Source: an uncultured Clostridia bacterium (GTDB lineage Bacteria > Bacillota > Clostridia > TANB77 > CAG-508). From it: 64,000 nt of DNA. Positions 17,243-26,747 of this stretch are shown here, piece after piece. Location of the stretch: contig CAKOTK010000004.1 in assembly GCA_934120135.1 (NCBI GenBank), positions 62,001-126,000 on the forward strand. Reading direction: 5' to 3'. The position numbers were made by a program, and so were the translations under genes. Under the pieces are notes generated by a model. The model ran no database searches and was not told the origin of the DNA. It saw only the letters and a list, made by a program, of their open reading frames with translations. How positions within the stretch are numbered: the stretch's first letter is position 1; each line of letters starts with the position of its first letter.

Positions 17243-18448
17243 CTAATCATTACTACACATATGCTTTCTTGTAACTTCAAGTAGGTCTAAAGGTGTGAAA
17301 CCTACTATTTGAATTTTTGAACGGTCTTTTTTCACATGTTCTTCTAGTATTTCTAATATTTTTTGTTTTGTTTCCTTTTTCTCCATATCTATGTAGTCTA
17401 TAATTATAATTCCGCCGATGTCTCTTAATCGTAGCTGTTTTGCAATTTCAATAGTTGCTTCTCTATTAACTGTAAATACTGTTTGTTCTAAATCTTTGCT
17501 ACCTACATATTTGCCTGAATTCACATCAATTGCTGTTAATGCTTCTGTTTTATCAATAGTTATAAAACCTCCACATTTTAGCCAGATTTTACGATTATTT
17601 GATTTTTCTATTTGGTCTTCTATATCATATATATTTAGCACATTTTCATTTTGTTTTAACTCTAATTTTACCTTTGATTCAAGGCCTGTATCTTGCAAAA
17701 ACTTTTGAACATATTTATTTATTTCTAAATTGTTAGTTATTATTCTTTGTAAATCTTGGTCAATAATATCAATTAATATTTTTTCCACAATTCCATTGTT
17801 TGAATATAGAGCTACTGGATTAAAGTTGCTTGATTTTTCAAGAGTTTTAGCCTTTTTTATTATTTCGTTATATTGTTGTATAACTCCCTCTATATCTTTT
17901 TGTATTAGTTCTTTTTCTTTACCTTCTGCTGAAGTTCTTATAATAAGTCCAAAGCCTTGTGGTAATACACTTTTGGCTAAGTCTGTAAGTCTTTTTCTTT
18001 CCTGGTCTTTTTCTATCTTTTTAGAAATTGTAATGAATTCTGAGTTTGGCATTAACACTACAAATCTGCCTGGAATAGTAACATGTGTAGAAACTCTTGC
18101 GCCTTTTTTATTTGTGCTGTCTCTTTTTACTTGCACTAATATTGGCATTCCTGTGTGTATATAATTTTTTATATCATATTTGCTTAATGTTTCGTTTTTG
18201 TTACCTGTTTCATTACTTACTTTTGGAATAATATCTTTTATATGTATAAAAGTATTTTTTTCTACTCCAATATCAACAAAAGCAGCTTGCATACCAACTA
18301 ATACATTTTCTACTTTTCCTAAATATATATTTCCTTCTAGCCTTTTTTGCTCTGGTCTTTCTTCGTATTTTTCAACTAATTTTCCGTTTTCTACTAAAGC
18401 AACTATTTTATTGTTTTGCTTGTCCTGACTAATTATTACCTCTTGCAT
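17243..18448 (-). CDS. rng: Ribonuclease E/G family protein
   Basis: This 401-aa protein has the RNase G layout: an N-terminal S1 domain (GNIYLGKVENVLVGMQAAFVDIG), then the catalytic DNase I-like fold with TIDKTEALTAIDVNSGKYVG (catalytic Asp residues) and IIIIDYIDMEKKE. It processes rRNA and mRNA 5' monophosphate ends. The C terminus stops at LLEVTRKHMCSND, so the CPxCxG-type zinc link and small domain of E. coli RNase G (489 aa) are missing; one Cys remains. No frameshift is visible at the end. The ATG follows AGAAAGGGAAAG, 20 bp after pth. Confidence 0.9.
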   Translation of the reverse strand: MQEVIISQDKQNNKIVALVENGKLVEKYEERPEQKRLEGNIYLGKVENVLVGMQAAFVDIGVEKNTFIHIKDIIPKVSNETGNKNETLSKYDIKNYIHTGMPILVQVKRDSTNKKGARVSTHVTIPGRFVVLMPNSEFITISKKIEKDQERKRLTDLAKSVLPQGFGLIIRTSAEGKEKELIQKDIEGVIQQYNEIIKKAKTLEKSSNFNPVALYSNNGIVEKILIDIIDQDLQRIITNNLEINKYVQKFLQDTGLESKVKLELKQNENVLNIYDIEDQIEKSNNRKIWLKCGGFITIDKTEALTAIDVNSGKYVGSKDLEQTVFTVNREATIEIAKQLRLRDIGGIIIIDYIDMEKKETKQKILEILEEHVKKDRSKIQIVGFTPLDLLEVTRKHMCSND

Positions 18449-18468
18449 ACTTTCCCTTTCTATAGCTG

Positions 18469-19026
18469 TTAATTAAACTTATTCATTGTATTATCTATTC
18501 CATGTTCAATATAATAAATAGTTGCATCTGCTGCCCTATTTATTCCCACTTCTAATGCTTTATATTTTTCTTCGTCTAATTTTCCTATAACATAATCAAT
18601 TGCATCATATTCATCCACTGGCTTACCAATTCCAACTCTAATTCTCGGAAAATCTTCTGATACAAGTTCATGTACTACTGACTTTGCACCATTATGTGTT
18701 CCTGGTCCGCCTTTTTTTCTTATTTTGATACTTCCTACGGAAACATCCATATCGTCATATATAACTATTACATTCTCTAGTGGTATCTTATAAAAGTCTA
18801 CAAATGGTTTTATAGATTGTCCACTTAGATTCATATATGTTTGTGGCTTTAATAAAATAACTTTTTCGTCTTTTATAATTCCGCTTCCATATAAACCATT
18901 AAATTTTGTTCTTGAAATATCAATTTCACATTTTTTTGCTATTTTGTTAATTACATCAAATCCCATATTATGCCTTGTATAACTATACTCTGGCTCAGGA
19001 TTTCCTAGTCCTACTATTAAATACAT
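18469..19026 (-). CDS. pth: Peptidyl-tRNA hydrolase
   Basis: This 185-aa protein cleaves peptidyl-tRNA released from stalled ribosomes. It has the family start MYLIVGLGNPEPEYSYTRHN, with catalytic His in TRHNMGFDVI, then LLKPQTYMNLSG, IYDDMD and RKKGGPGTHNGAKS. The length is typical. It is the first housekeeping gene of a run pth-rng-plsC, with short gaps. The ATG follows GAGGAAAATTAA. A ribosome-rescue activity matters to the frameshift hypothesis, because stalled or shifted ribosomes at CGG would produce its substrate. Confidence 0.95.
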   Translation of the reverse strand: MYLIVGLGNPEPEYSYTRHNMGFDVINKIAKKCEIDISRTKFNGLYGSGIIKDEKVILLKPQTYMNLSGQSIKPFVDFYKIPLENVIVIYDDMDVSVGSIKIRKKGGPGTHNGAKSVVHELVSEDFPRIRVGIGKPVDEYDAIDYVIGKLDEEKYKALEVGINRAADATIYYIEHGIDNTMNKFN

Positions 19027-19039
19027 TTAATTTTCCTCT

Positions 19040-19502
19040 TTAATTTAATATCATTTCATAATATCTAGCATGTGTTGTAGAATTTCTTAGTTCTTCTTTT
19101 TCAACAAATCCATTTTTCAAATAAAAATTTATTGCTCTACCTAGGCTTTCATAAGTGCCTAATTGTAATTTTTCTAAATTTAAAGTTTGAACTGCAAATC
19201 CAAACACTTCGTTTAATAACTGCTTTGCTAATCCTTTGCCTCTATATTCTATATCACAACAAACATTTTCAATTCTGCCAACACTGTCTTCCAACTTCTT
19301 AAGCATCATTGTCGCTAGTATTTTGCCTTCTTGCTCTATATACCATATGTATAAATTCTCGTCATTGTAGTTTTTCTCTAAATAGTTTTTGCTAAAAACT
19401 TCAAAGCCGATTTTCTACAACCATAACTTGATTAGTTAAACTTTTTATTGCTTTTTCTAACTCAGCATTTTCTTCATATCTTTTTACAATATAGTTCTCC
19501 AT
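19040..19502 (-). CDS. GNAT acetyltransferase, interrupted by +1 frameshift at CGG
   Basis: The ATG at 19502 opens MENYIVKRYEENAELEKAIK and runs 31 codons to AAT CGG CTT TGA. Skipping the C of CGG (coding-strand C at 19409) gives AAT GGC TTT GAA and continues FEVFSKNYLEKNY through the acetyl-CoA motif IEYRGKGLAKQLLNEVF to a stop at 19040, a product of about 153 aa, normal for GNAT enzymes. The substrate is unknown. It lies 14 bp upstream of pth. An alternative repair, removal of one A from the adjacent GAAAAT run, also restores frame (VVEIGF), so this site alone is ambiguous. Confidence 0.75.
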
Positions 19503-19529
19503 TTATTACCTCATCCCTTTTTACATATT

Positions 19530-21149
19530 TTAGTGTACTAAATTAAATCTATAATTTTTTTCATGTTTTTTACTTAATTTTTTTATTTCTTCTAAAGTTC
19601 TTTTTGAATTATTATGATCTAAATAATGAAATGTGTTTTCTATAGTGTTTTTATATTTTTCTTCTATTTGGCAATTATTTTTTATGTAAAAAATAATTTT
19701 GTTTACTATATCGTCTTCATCTTTAATCAATTCTCCAAATCCATCTTTTCCATAGTCAAAATAGCCTCTATTATAATGTGCTGTAAAGAATTTTTCTTGG
19801 TCAAATTGATAATATATAATTGGTTTTTGTAAAAATGCTACATCAAAATGTGTGCTTGAATAGTCTGTAATAAATAATGCACATTCTTTAAATAATGTAG
19901 AGTATCTTATATCTTTGGTTGATAAAACCTCTACGTTTTCATTTTGTAAATTTAAAAAGCTTTGCTTATATTTTTCTGATGCTGGATGTAACAAAAACTG
20001 AATTTTGTATCCATATTTTTTTATTTCATCTAATATTTCTTTTTTGTTTAATAAGCTTTGATATTTTTTATAAAACTCTGACTCCTCTAGTGAGTTTCCT
20101 TTGTCATTTGTGTATTCTACATTTTCTAAAAACGCTCTCCAAGTAGGTGCTATTAAAATTATCTTTTTTCTTTCATCTTTTAGCCTATCAAACCTAGCAA
20201 GTCCAGTACATACAATTGCATTTTTATCGTACATATAGTTTTGCTCTACGTCCTCATATTCTGGCTTTGTAGTTGTAACAAATAAATCTGCTATAATGTG
20301 CTCTCTGTTCAAAAAGTTATGAACATCGTTCATTATAACTCCATGTTGCAAAAATACAAATTGTTTATTTATTTTATCTTTATAAACTGACATTTCTTGT
20401 TCATTAAATGGGTTAAATACTCTGTCATAATAACTAGCATGTGATGACATTATCATTTTGCTATTTATGTATTTTAATTTGTGCTTTAAAGACCCATATT
20501 TTAGCACTTTTCCGGCTTTGCTAATATCTTTAAAATTAGGAGAATTTTTATCTAACACGAAATACGTGTATTTACTGAAATTTTTATCTTCCTGATTTAT
20601 GTATCTAAACAATTGCTCTGCATTATCGTCTCCATACATAATTCTGTCATTTAATAAATAATATTTTTCTCCTGTTTTAAACAAATTTAGAATATACCAT
20701 TTGTGATATAATTTTCTAGCTTTAAATATCTTAGATAATTCATATTTAAATTTTTCAAATGCTTTGTATTTTGTTACAGTAAATGTTGCTGTTTCGCCGT
20801 CTATAGCTAGAGTATAGCCTTTTGTAAAAATTTTATATGGTATTTCTAGTTCATTTATTTTTTGGTCTTTGTTGTCTAAGAATTCCACATCCTCAAACTT
20901 TTGGTTATTATCTTCTAAGATAAATTTGTATATATTTTCAGTGTCAATTTTTATATTTAAAGTAAGTTTATTATAATTCACTTCTTGTGAAAATGAATAT
21001 GTTTGAACATCAAAATTATAGTTTTGATGTTCAGTTTTTAAATATGCTTTTATATTATGAATTTCATTATTTGTTTTATATAAAATCTCAATGTTTGCAA
21101 TTCTATCTTCAACAATTTTAACATTAACTAAATTAACACTTTTTTTCAT
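19530..21149 (-). CDS. CDP-glycerol glycerophosphotransferase family (TagB/TagF-like)
   Basis: This 539-aa protein has a C-terminal glycerophosphotransferase domain: FLQHGVIMNDVHNFLN, LIAPTWR, LLHPASEKY and FITDYSSTHFDVAFLQKPIIYY, all diagnostic of TagB/TagF, which add glycerol phosphate units to wall teichoic acid or a related surface polymer. The N-terminal 160 residues form a beta-rich domain also seen in capsule/teichoic enzymes. It is a peripheral membrane enzyme on the cytoplasmic face. It lies 15 bp downstream of a putative glycosyltransferase gene, so the two probably form a surface-polymer operon. The sugar or polyol is unknown. Confidence 0.88.
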   Translation of the reverse strand: MKKSVNLVNVKIVEDRIANIEILYKTNNEIHNIKAYLKTEHQNYNFDVQTYSFSQEVNYNKLTLNIKIDTENIYKFILEDNNQKFEDVEFLDNKDQKINELEIPYKIFTKGYTLAIDGETATFTVTKYKAFEKFKYELSKIFKARKLYHKWYILNLFKTGEKYYLLNDRIMYGDDNAEQLFRYINQEDKNFSKYTYFVLDKNSPNFKDISKAGKVLKYGSLKHKLKYINSKMIMSSHASYYDRVFNPFNEQEMSVYKDKINKQFVFLQHGVIMNDVHNFLNREHIIADLFVTTTKPEYEDVEQNYMYDKNAIVCTGLARFDRLKDERKKIILIAPTWRAFLENVEYTNDKGNSLEESEFYKKYQSLLNKKEILDEIKKYGYKIQFLLHPASEKYKQSFLNLQNENVEVLSTKDIRYSTLFKECALFITDYSSTHFDVAFLQKPIIYYQFDQEKFFTAHYNRGYFDYGKDGFGELIKDEDDIVNKIIFYIKNNCQIEEKYKNTIENTFHYLDHNNSKRTLEEIKKLSKKHEKNYRFNLVH

Positions 21150-21164
21150 AAATACAATTTTCCT

Positions 21165-22400
21165 TTATATTTCTGATTTTAGCTTGTCCCAAATCTCATT
21201 TGTTTTTAAATATTCATTATAATGTTTTTTTACATTTTTGTCATACTTAGTTAAGTCTTCTAGCAATACATTACAATCTTCATTTTCAAATAATTTATTT
21301 ACTTCTATAATTCCTGTTTTTAATTTTTCGTATGTCTCTTGAATTTTCTCTTTATATGTTTCTTTATGTGTTATGTATTGAAATAGTGGTTTATATTTAA
21401 TCCATCCTCTTGAAGCTTGGATAAATCTCTTAGCAATTTGTTCATCTTCAACTTTTATTTTTCTTAAAGTTTTGGGGTATTTTCCTCTTAATATATTTGT
21501 ATATTTTAAAAATCCATCATGAAAATGATAAACAGGTACTCTTACTACCTTTGAGTCATTTAGTTTAGTAGAAAAGAATGTATCTTCTCCTCTTGCACCT
21601 TCTGGGTTATAGAATGCTGGTATTTTATCAATATGTTTTAGGTTTAAACATAAGGTAGAACCTGCAACCCATTTCCCTATTCCATCACTTTCAAGTTCAT
21701 ATGCTCCTTCTCCATTACTAATTTCATTATTTGCATATGTAACTCCATTATATTTTGTAAATTTTTCTTTTATCGAATCCCATGAAATGATGTCATTACT
21801 AATTGCTTCTATGTATTGTCTAAATAAGCTTTCGTCAACATCTTCATTTAGTTCTACATATGGAATAGGTGATATATATCCACAATGATACCCTATTGTT
21901 ACATCTGCATCTTGTATATAGTTATAATGCATACGCACATTGTCTTGTTGTTTCCATGTAATTTCTTTTGCGCCTTCATCTTTTATACAAGCTACAGGAT
22001 ATTCGTCATCATCCCAAAATAGTAAATAGTCCATACCTCTTAATAATGCATAATACATTAAAGTGTTTCTGCCTTTGGCATGTCCATGTCCAAAAAACAA
22101 CTCTGCTTCTTCCTTAGTTAGCCTTTCTCTTCCTATTAACCTTTTTTTCATTTCTTCAATGTCTTCTGGAGTAATATATTTAATTTTTATATCTTTATAC
22201 ACATTCGGCATTAAGCCATAAAAATCAACCCTTGTTGTATATTGATATCCTAAATCAAATAAAACAAAGGCTGTTAGTTCAACTTTGTCATCTAAATCTT
22301 TAAATTGGTTTACTAATTGTTCATAAGTATTGTTTATTACTTTACATACATTAGGTCTTCCTGTTACAAAACCCAACCCAAATTGAATCGTCTTGCCCAT
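21165..22400 (-). CDS. Putative glycosyltransferase of a surface-polymer operon
   Basis: This 411-aa protein has an N-terminal GT-A-like region (GLGFVTGRPNVCKVINNTYEQL) and a metal-binding acidic motif MDYLLFWDDDEYP (about residues 123-135), as expected for a nucleotide-sugar transferase. GARGEDTFFSTKL and VYHFHDGFL resemble the catalytic-loop region of GT2-like enzymes. It lacks membrane helices. I cannot assign a donor. Immediate linkage to a TagF-like gene suggests that it modifies or primes teichoic-acid-like chains. The ATG follows AAGGAGAAAAGC. Confidence 0.7.
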   Translation of the reverse strand: MGKTIQFGLGFVTGRPNVCKVINNTYEQLVNQFKDLDDKVELTAFVLFDLGYQYTTRVDFYGLMPNVYKDIKIKYITPEDIEEMKKRLIGRERLTKEEAELFFGHGHAKGRNTLMYYALLRGMDYLLFWDDDEYPVACIKDEGAKEITWKQQDNVRMHYNYIQDADVTIGYHCGYISPIPYVELNEDVDESLFRQYIEAISNDIISWDSIKEKFTKYNGVTYANNEISNGEGAYELESDGIGKWVAGSTLCLNLKHIDKIPAFYNPEGARGEDTFFSTKLNDSKVVRVPVYHFHDGFLKYTNILRGKYPKTLRKIKVEDEQIAKRFIQASRGWIKYKPLFQYITHKETYKEKIQETYEKLKTGIIEVNKLFENEDCNVLLEDLTKYDKNVKKHYNEYLKTNEIWDKLKSEI

Positions 22401-22539
22401 GCTTTTCTCCTTAACATTTGTACTATTAAATCACAAAATCTAACTATAAAATTATATCATATTTTGCGTTTTGTGTCAATTTCTAGTTTTTGTTGATTTA
22501 TAGCACTTTGTAGGTACTTTAGCATTGATTTTTTAAGCT

Positions 22540-23415
22540 TTAATTATTTAATTCATAAATTAAATTTTCATAAGCTTTGTGTGACAGTTCATTGTTGTAT
22601 TTTTCGTCAACATATTTTTCTAATATCCAGTTATGTATCGCTCCTTCATATTCATTTATTTTAATTTCAGACAGTTTCTGCTGTAATATATGTACATCCG
22701 GATTTAAAATATCATTTGTTCCTGTATACACAACTATATTCTTTAGATTTTCTAGCTTTCCATAAATTGGGCTTACTAGATAATTTGTTGTATTTTCTTC
22801 TGTTTTTGCATAAACTATTCCCACTATTTTTAGAATGTTTTTGTTTAATTTTGTGTCTCTTTTTTGAACTTCATCTATTTCTTTATTCGACATAGTTACA
22901 TCTAACCATGGCGAAATTAGAATTGTTTTGCTTGGTTGTCCAAGCTTGTCTTCTGCTATTTTTTGTACAAGTGATAGACTCATTCCTGCTCCTGCTGAGT
23001 CTCCCATTAGTATTAAGTTTTCTTGTTTGACTTTTTCTAATATTTTTTCATATAGTGGTAAAACCATATTAAATGCATCTTCATAGTTATACTGTGGTGC
23101 TAGTGGATAATCTGGCACTATTATAGTAGCATTTGTGTCTTTTATTATTTCATTGAAAAATAGCCAATGTTCCTGTTCGATTTCTCCAACATAAGCTCCA
23201 CCGTGTAAATACAATATTACTTTATTTGATTTCTCAGTCTTTGGTGTAAGAACAAATACTTTTCTTTGCGCAAATTTTTCTTCAGCTATATTATAGTTCT
23301 TCTCTTCACTTGGCTTAGCTTCTATATTTCCATTAAACCAATAAATTGCTCCAATTATCGCTCCCAGTAATATAGCTATAAATATTATTACAATTATTTT
23401 TATTACTTTCTTCAT
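22540..23415 (-). CDS. Alpha/beta hydrolase, HSL-type esterase, membrane-anchored
   Basis: This 291-aa protein has one N-terminal membrane helix (about 5-27) and a hormone-sensitive-lipase-like fold: oxyanion HGGAYVG, nucleophile serine in GDSAGAGMS, Asp in GTNDILNPDVH and His in EGAIHNW. It hydrolyses small esters, probably at the cell surface. It is encoded 19 bp downstream of the HxxxDG acyltransferase-like gene, an association suggesting that the two add and remove an acyl group on the same product. The substrate is unknown. Confidence 0.85.
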   Translation of the reverse strand: MKKVIKIIVIIFIAILLGAIIGAIYWFNGNIEAKPSEEKNYNIAEEKFAQRKVFVLTPKTEKSNKVILYLHGGAYVGEIEQEHWLFFNEIIKDTNATIIVPDYPLAPQYNYEDAFNMVLPLYEKILEKVKQENLILMGDSAGAGMSLSLVQKIAEDKLGQPSKTILISPWLDVTMSNKEIDEVQKRDTKLNKNILKIVGIVYAKTEENTTNYLVSPIYGKLENLKNIVVYTGTNDILNPDVHILQQKLSEIKINEYEGAIHNWILEKYVDEKYNNELSHKAYENLIYELNN

Positions 23416-23434
23416 ATTCTGCTTCCTAACTATC

Positions 23435-24829
23435 TTATATGTGGAATTTTCTTTTAAACGTCTCCTTAAATGTCACTCCATTTTTTACTTTTTGTTTTCT
23501 TTGTTTAATCATATTCATTAGTGGTGAACTATCAATTTTAGGATATAACTCATTTGCCTCTTTTGCATAAATGTCATTTGTTATAATCTCAGTTTTAATT
23601 CCTTGCTTTTCTAAGAATTCTGCAAAGCTTTTTTCAATATCATTTTCCTGTAAAATAGATCCCACTGAAAATACTATGTTGTCTTTATATGAGCATATTG
23701 TACATTTTATTTTTTCTGCTTTTTCTGGTGCAATTATAAAAAAGAAATTTTGTATATATTGCTCATATTCTGGCAGAAAGTTCACTTTTCCTAAATTTGA
23801 AAATGTTGTGGTTGTGTATTTTTGTATTTCTCCATATACTAATTTTAATATCAATTTTTTTATAAAAAGTGGTATTATTCTTATAAGTATTTGATTTCCC
23901 AGTTTAACATTATGTGCCATAGTTTTAGCTAAGCTTTCTTTTTGTAGGTTATCGTGGAAGAATTCTCTTACATATTCTAATATTGCTTCAAAATTATTCA
24001 AATCTATTTTTTCTGCTTTTGCAACAACAGTCATATATGTAAAAAAGTTTGTTATTGTATTAGACGGAAAAAATTTTTTCAAATTTACTGGTATACATAC
24101 TTTTATACTCTTTTTATCTTTAGTGTTCTTTTGTTGTTGATATATGCAATATATCAGCACAGCTGTAAAATACTCAGTTACTGTAACCTTTAAACTTCTA
24201 CATGTTTTAATTATTGGTTTTAAGTCTATAAATACTTGAGTAGTTCCTGCTTGATATGGCAACAGCTTCTTACCTTTTAAAATATACGCTCTTCCTGTAT
24301 TATCTTTGAAATGTAGACTTTTGTCATAATTTTTCAAATAACTATCTTCTATGTCTTGCACTTGTAGCTGTATTTGTTTTGCTGAAAATTTTTCATTAAA
24401 ATCATGACATAAATTCAAATATTCATATACTATTGTTTTTACAAATTCTGTAGCTGTTGTGCCATCTGTTAAGGCGTGAAACACTTCTACATTTATTTTG
24501 TTGTTGTAATAAGAAACTCTAAATAAGTATCCATTATTTGTCCTATAACCTATATATCTACAAGGATACCTATCCTCTGGATATACTATAATTTCTCTAT
24601 TGTTTTCCTCTAAATAATACCAAAAAAATCCTGTTCTTAGTCTAACTTTAAAGTTTGCAAAAGTAGATAAGGCTTTTTCTGTTGCCTTTTTTAATTTTTT
24701 TGGATCTATTGTTTCTGTTAACACAACAGATACACGAAATATTGTGCTAAATTTTTTTGTTGATATTATCGGAAATAATTTTGCTGAATTATCTAATTTT
24801 CTCCATTTTACCTTTTGATTATTACTCAT
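23435..24829 (-). CDS. Condensation-domain-like/alcohol acyltransferase-like protein
   Basis: This 464-aa protein has the chloramphenicol-acetyltransferase/condensation fold: active-site motif FHALTDGTTA (HxxxDG, about residue 116) and a C-terminal FSNLGKV strand typical of this superfamily. There is no carrier protein, adenylation domain or other synthetase part nearby, so it is a free-standing acyltransferase. It is paired with a membrane esterase. The natural acceptor is unknown; a lipid, sugar or alcohol is possible. The ATG follows AAAGGGGATTTT. It lies 10 bp after recO in transcription order. Confidence 0.7.
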   Translation of the reverse strand: MSNNQKVKWRKLDNSAKLFPIISTKKFSTIFRVSVVLTETIDPKKLKKATEKALSTFANFKVRLRTGFFWYYLEENNREIIVYPEDRYPCRYIGYRTNNGYLFRVSYYNNKINVEVFHALTDGTTATEFVKTIVYEYLNLCHDFNEKFSAKQIQLQVQDIEDSYLKNYDKSLHFKDNTGRAYILKGKKLLPYQAGTTQVFIDLKPIIKTCRSLKVTVTEYFTAVLIYCIYQQQKNTKDKKSIKVCIPVNLKKFFPSNTITNFFTYMTVVAKAEKIDLNNFEAILEYVREFFHDNLQKESLAKTMAHNVKLGNQILIRIIPLFIKKLILKLVYGEIQKYTTTTFSNLGKVNFLPEYEQYIQNFFFIIAPEKAEKIKCTICSYKDNIVFSVGSILQENDIEKSFAEFLEKQGIKTEIITNDIYAKEANELYPKIDSSPLMNMIKQRKQKVKNGVTFKETFKRKFHI

Positions 24830-24839
24830 AAAATCCCCT

Positions 24840-25565
24840 TTAAAATAGCTCTTCTAATTTGTATTCTTTTTCTAATTTATCATTTAGATATAGCTTTGTA
24901 ACTAGTTCTAATTCTTTTAAGCTTTCATCTGAAATGTTAAATGAAAATATTTTTTTAGCATCTGCTAATACTATATATTGGATTGCAGTTCTAGTTGAAT
25001 CTGATATTTGTATTGCACTTTTGTCTATTTTACCACAAGCTGTGCATTTCAAACAATTATCTTTTAAGCTAAAATAGTTCAATTCTTCTTGAACTTTGCA
25101 ATTGCCACATTTTCTTATCTCTGGCATAAAACCAAGTAAACAACAAAGTCTTAGTTTAAATACTGATATTACGAAGTCCAAGTTTTTTTCTTCTTCTGAT
25201 ATCATGTATAAAGTGTTTAAGTATAATTGCAAAATTTTATATGTATTTTGATTTTCATCTGTTACATCATTTATTATTTTTGTAATGTATGAGGCATATT
25301 TAAGCTTGTCTAAATCTGTGCGAATATTATAAAAAACTTCAATTGTGTCACATGAATTCATATGATAACTGTTACTACTTTGATATAGCAAATATTCTCC
25401 AAAGCACAAAAATTGAGTGCCTGACATTAAAAGGCTTTTTGGTCTTCTAGCCCCTTTTGCCGCACACCCAATTTTACCATTTGGAGTAAGTATAGTTACC
25501 ATTTTATCAAAATCATTCATATTACTTTCTGAAAGGATTATCCCCTTCGTTTTTAATATTCCCAT
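24840..25565 (-). CDS. recO: DNA repair protein RecO
   Basis: This 241-aa protein has the N-terminal OB fold (KTKGIILSESNMNDFDKMV) and the zinc-binding CGNC...CLKCTACG set in the C-terminal half. It loads RecA onto SSB-coated single strands with RecR. The start ATG lies inside the 3' end of the yqzL-like gene (44-bp overlap), and AGAGGAAACACAAT precedes it. The order era-yqzL-recO is conserved in Firmicutes, which supports all three assignments. Confidence 0.93.
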   Translation of the reverse strand: MGILKTKGIILSESNMNDFDKMVTILTPNGKIGCAAKGARRPKSLLMSGTQFLCFGEYLLYQSSNSYHMNSCDTIEVFYNIRTDLDKLKYASYITKIINDVTDENQNTYKILQLYLNTLYMISEEEKNLDFVISVFKLRLCCLLGFMPEIRKCGNCKVQEELNYFSLKDNCLKCTACGKIDKSAIQISDSTRTAIQYIVLADAKKIFSFNISDESLKELELVTKLYLNDKLEKEYKLEELF

Positions 25566-25710
25566 ATTGTGTTTCCTCTACATTTTTAGCTATATCTTGC
25601 TTTGCATTTTTTTCTATATTTTCTACTTGCATTAGTTCCATAAATGTGTCAATGTTTCCTGTTTGTTTAAAAGTATTCCATGCTAGGTCTTTAATTTGTT
25701 TTTCCATCAT
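25522..25710 (-). CDS. yqzL: YqzL-like small protein
   Basis: This 62-aa protein contains LAWNTFKQTGNIDTFMELMQVE, close to the YqzL pattern (TW-x-F-x-x-TG-x-I-x-x-Y). It sits between era and recO exactly as in B. subtilis, where its function is unknown. It is longer than the usual 45-50 aa because of a Glu/Asn/Lys-rich tail that overlaps the recO start. Translation is probably coupled. Confidence 0.75.
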   Translation of the reverse strand: MMEKQIKDLAWNTFKQTGNIDTFMELMQVENIEKNAKQDIAKNVEETQYGNIKNEGDNPFRK

Positions 25711-25797
25711 TTACACATCATCTCCTATTCTAGAAGTTTTACTTCTAACTTTATCTTTCGCTTCTTTTTAAATTTTATACTGGTATAATTTGTAAAA

Positions 25798-26703
25798 CTA
25801 GTCTGTATTTTTAAATAGTTTTACAAATTTATCATTATTTATCCAGTCTTCACGTACTTTTACCCACAATTGCAAATTAACTTTATCTTGTAATTCTTTT
25901 TCTAAATCTTCTCTTGCATAAGTTCCAATTTTTTTAAGCATAGCACCATTTTTTCCAATGATTATACCTTTGTGTGAATCTCTTAAGCAATAAATTGTAG
26001 CTTCTATATTGAAAATTGGCTCATTATCTCTTGTTTTGCCTCTTTTCATTTTTTCAACTTCTACAAATATTCCGTGTGGTACTTCATCTTGTAAAAGTTT
26101 TAGGGCTTTTTCACGAATAGTTTCAGAAGCTATATCTCTTAAAGTTTGGTCTGTATATTCATCTATATCATAATATGCAGGACCTTCTTTAAGGTTCTTT
26201 TCTATTTCTTCAAGTATAACTTCTGTGTCTTTTGCTTTTAAAGCAGAAATTGGAATAATAGCTTTGAAATTATACTCATCTTTAAATGCTTCTATTAGTT
26301 TAAAAACTTGCTCTTTTTTAACCAAATCGATTTTGTTTATTATCAAAATTGTATTAGCTTTTGCTTCTTTAATTTTGTCTAAAATCATTTGGTCACCTTT
26401 GCCAATTCCATCTGAAGTAGCTTCCACAACAAATAAAAGCACATCTGCATCTGGAATACTGCCCCAAGCTGTGTCATTCATAGTGTTACCTAATTTTGAT
26501 TTTGGTTTATGAATTCCTGGTGTATCTGTGAATATTATTTGTGAGTTTTTTCTATTTACTATTGCTTTAATTGCTGTTCTTGTGGTTTGTGGTTTATTAA
26601 CAACTACAGCTACTTTTTGACCAACCATATCATTTAATATGCTTGATTTTCCGACATTTGTTCTTCCAACAATTGCTACAAATCCTGATTTAAATTTTTC
26701 CAT
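25798..26703 (-). CDS. era: GTPase Era
   Basis: This 301-aa protein has the Era G domain: G1 GRTNVGKSS, G2 TTR, G3 DTPGIH, G4 NKID and G5 SALK, plus a C-terminal KH domain with GKNGAMLKKIGTYAREDLE. It binds the 3' end of 16S rRNA during 30S maturation. The ATG follows AGGAGAAGAT. It is the first gene of era-yqzL-recO and comes after a MITE-like repeat. Confidence 0.96.
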   Translation of the reverse strand: MEKFKSGFVAIVGRTNVGKSSILNDMVGQKVAVVVNKPQTTRTAIKAIVNRKNSQIIFTDTPGIHKPKSKLGNTMNDTAWGSIPDADVLLFVVEATSDGIGKGDQMILDKIKEAKANTILIINKIDLVKKEQVFKLIEAFKDEYNFKAIIPISALKAKDTEVILEEIEKNLKEGPAYYDIDEYTDQTLRDIASETIREKALKLLQDEVPHGIFVEVEKMKRGKTRDNEPIFNIEATIYCLRDSHKGIIIGKNGAMLKKIGTYAREDLEKELQDKVNLQLWVKVREDWINNDKFVKLFKNTD

Positions 26704-26747
26704 ATCTTCTCCTAATTATATTTTAATATTTATATTTTTTAGCTTAG

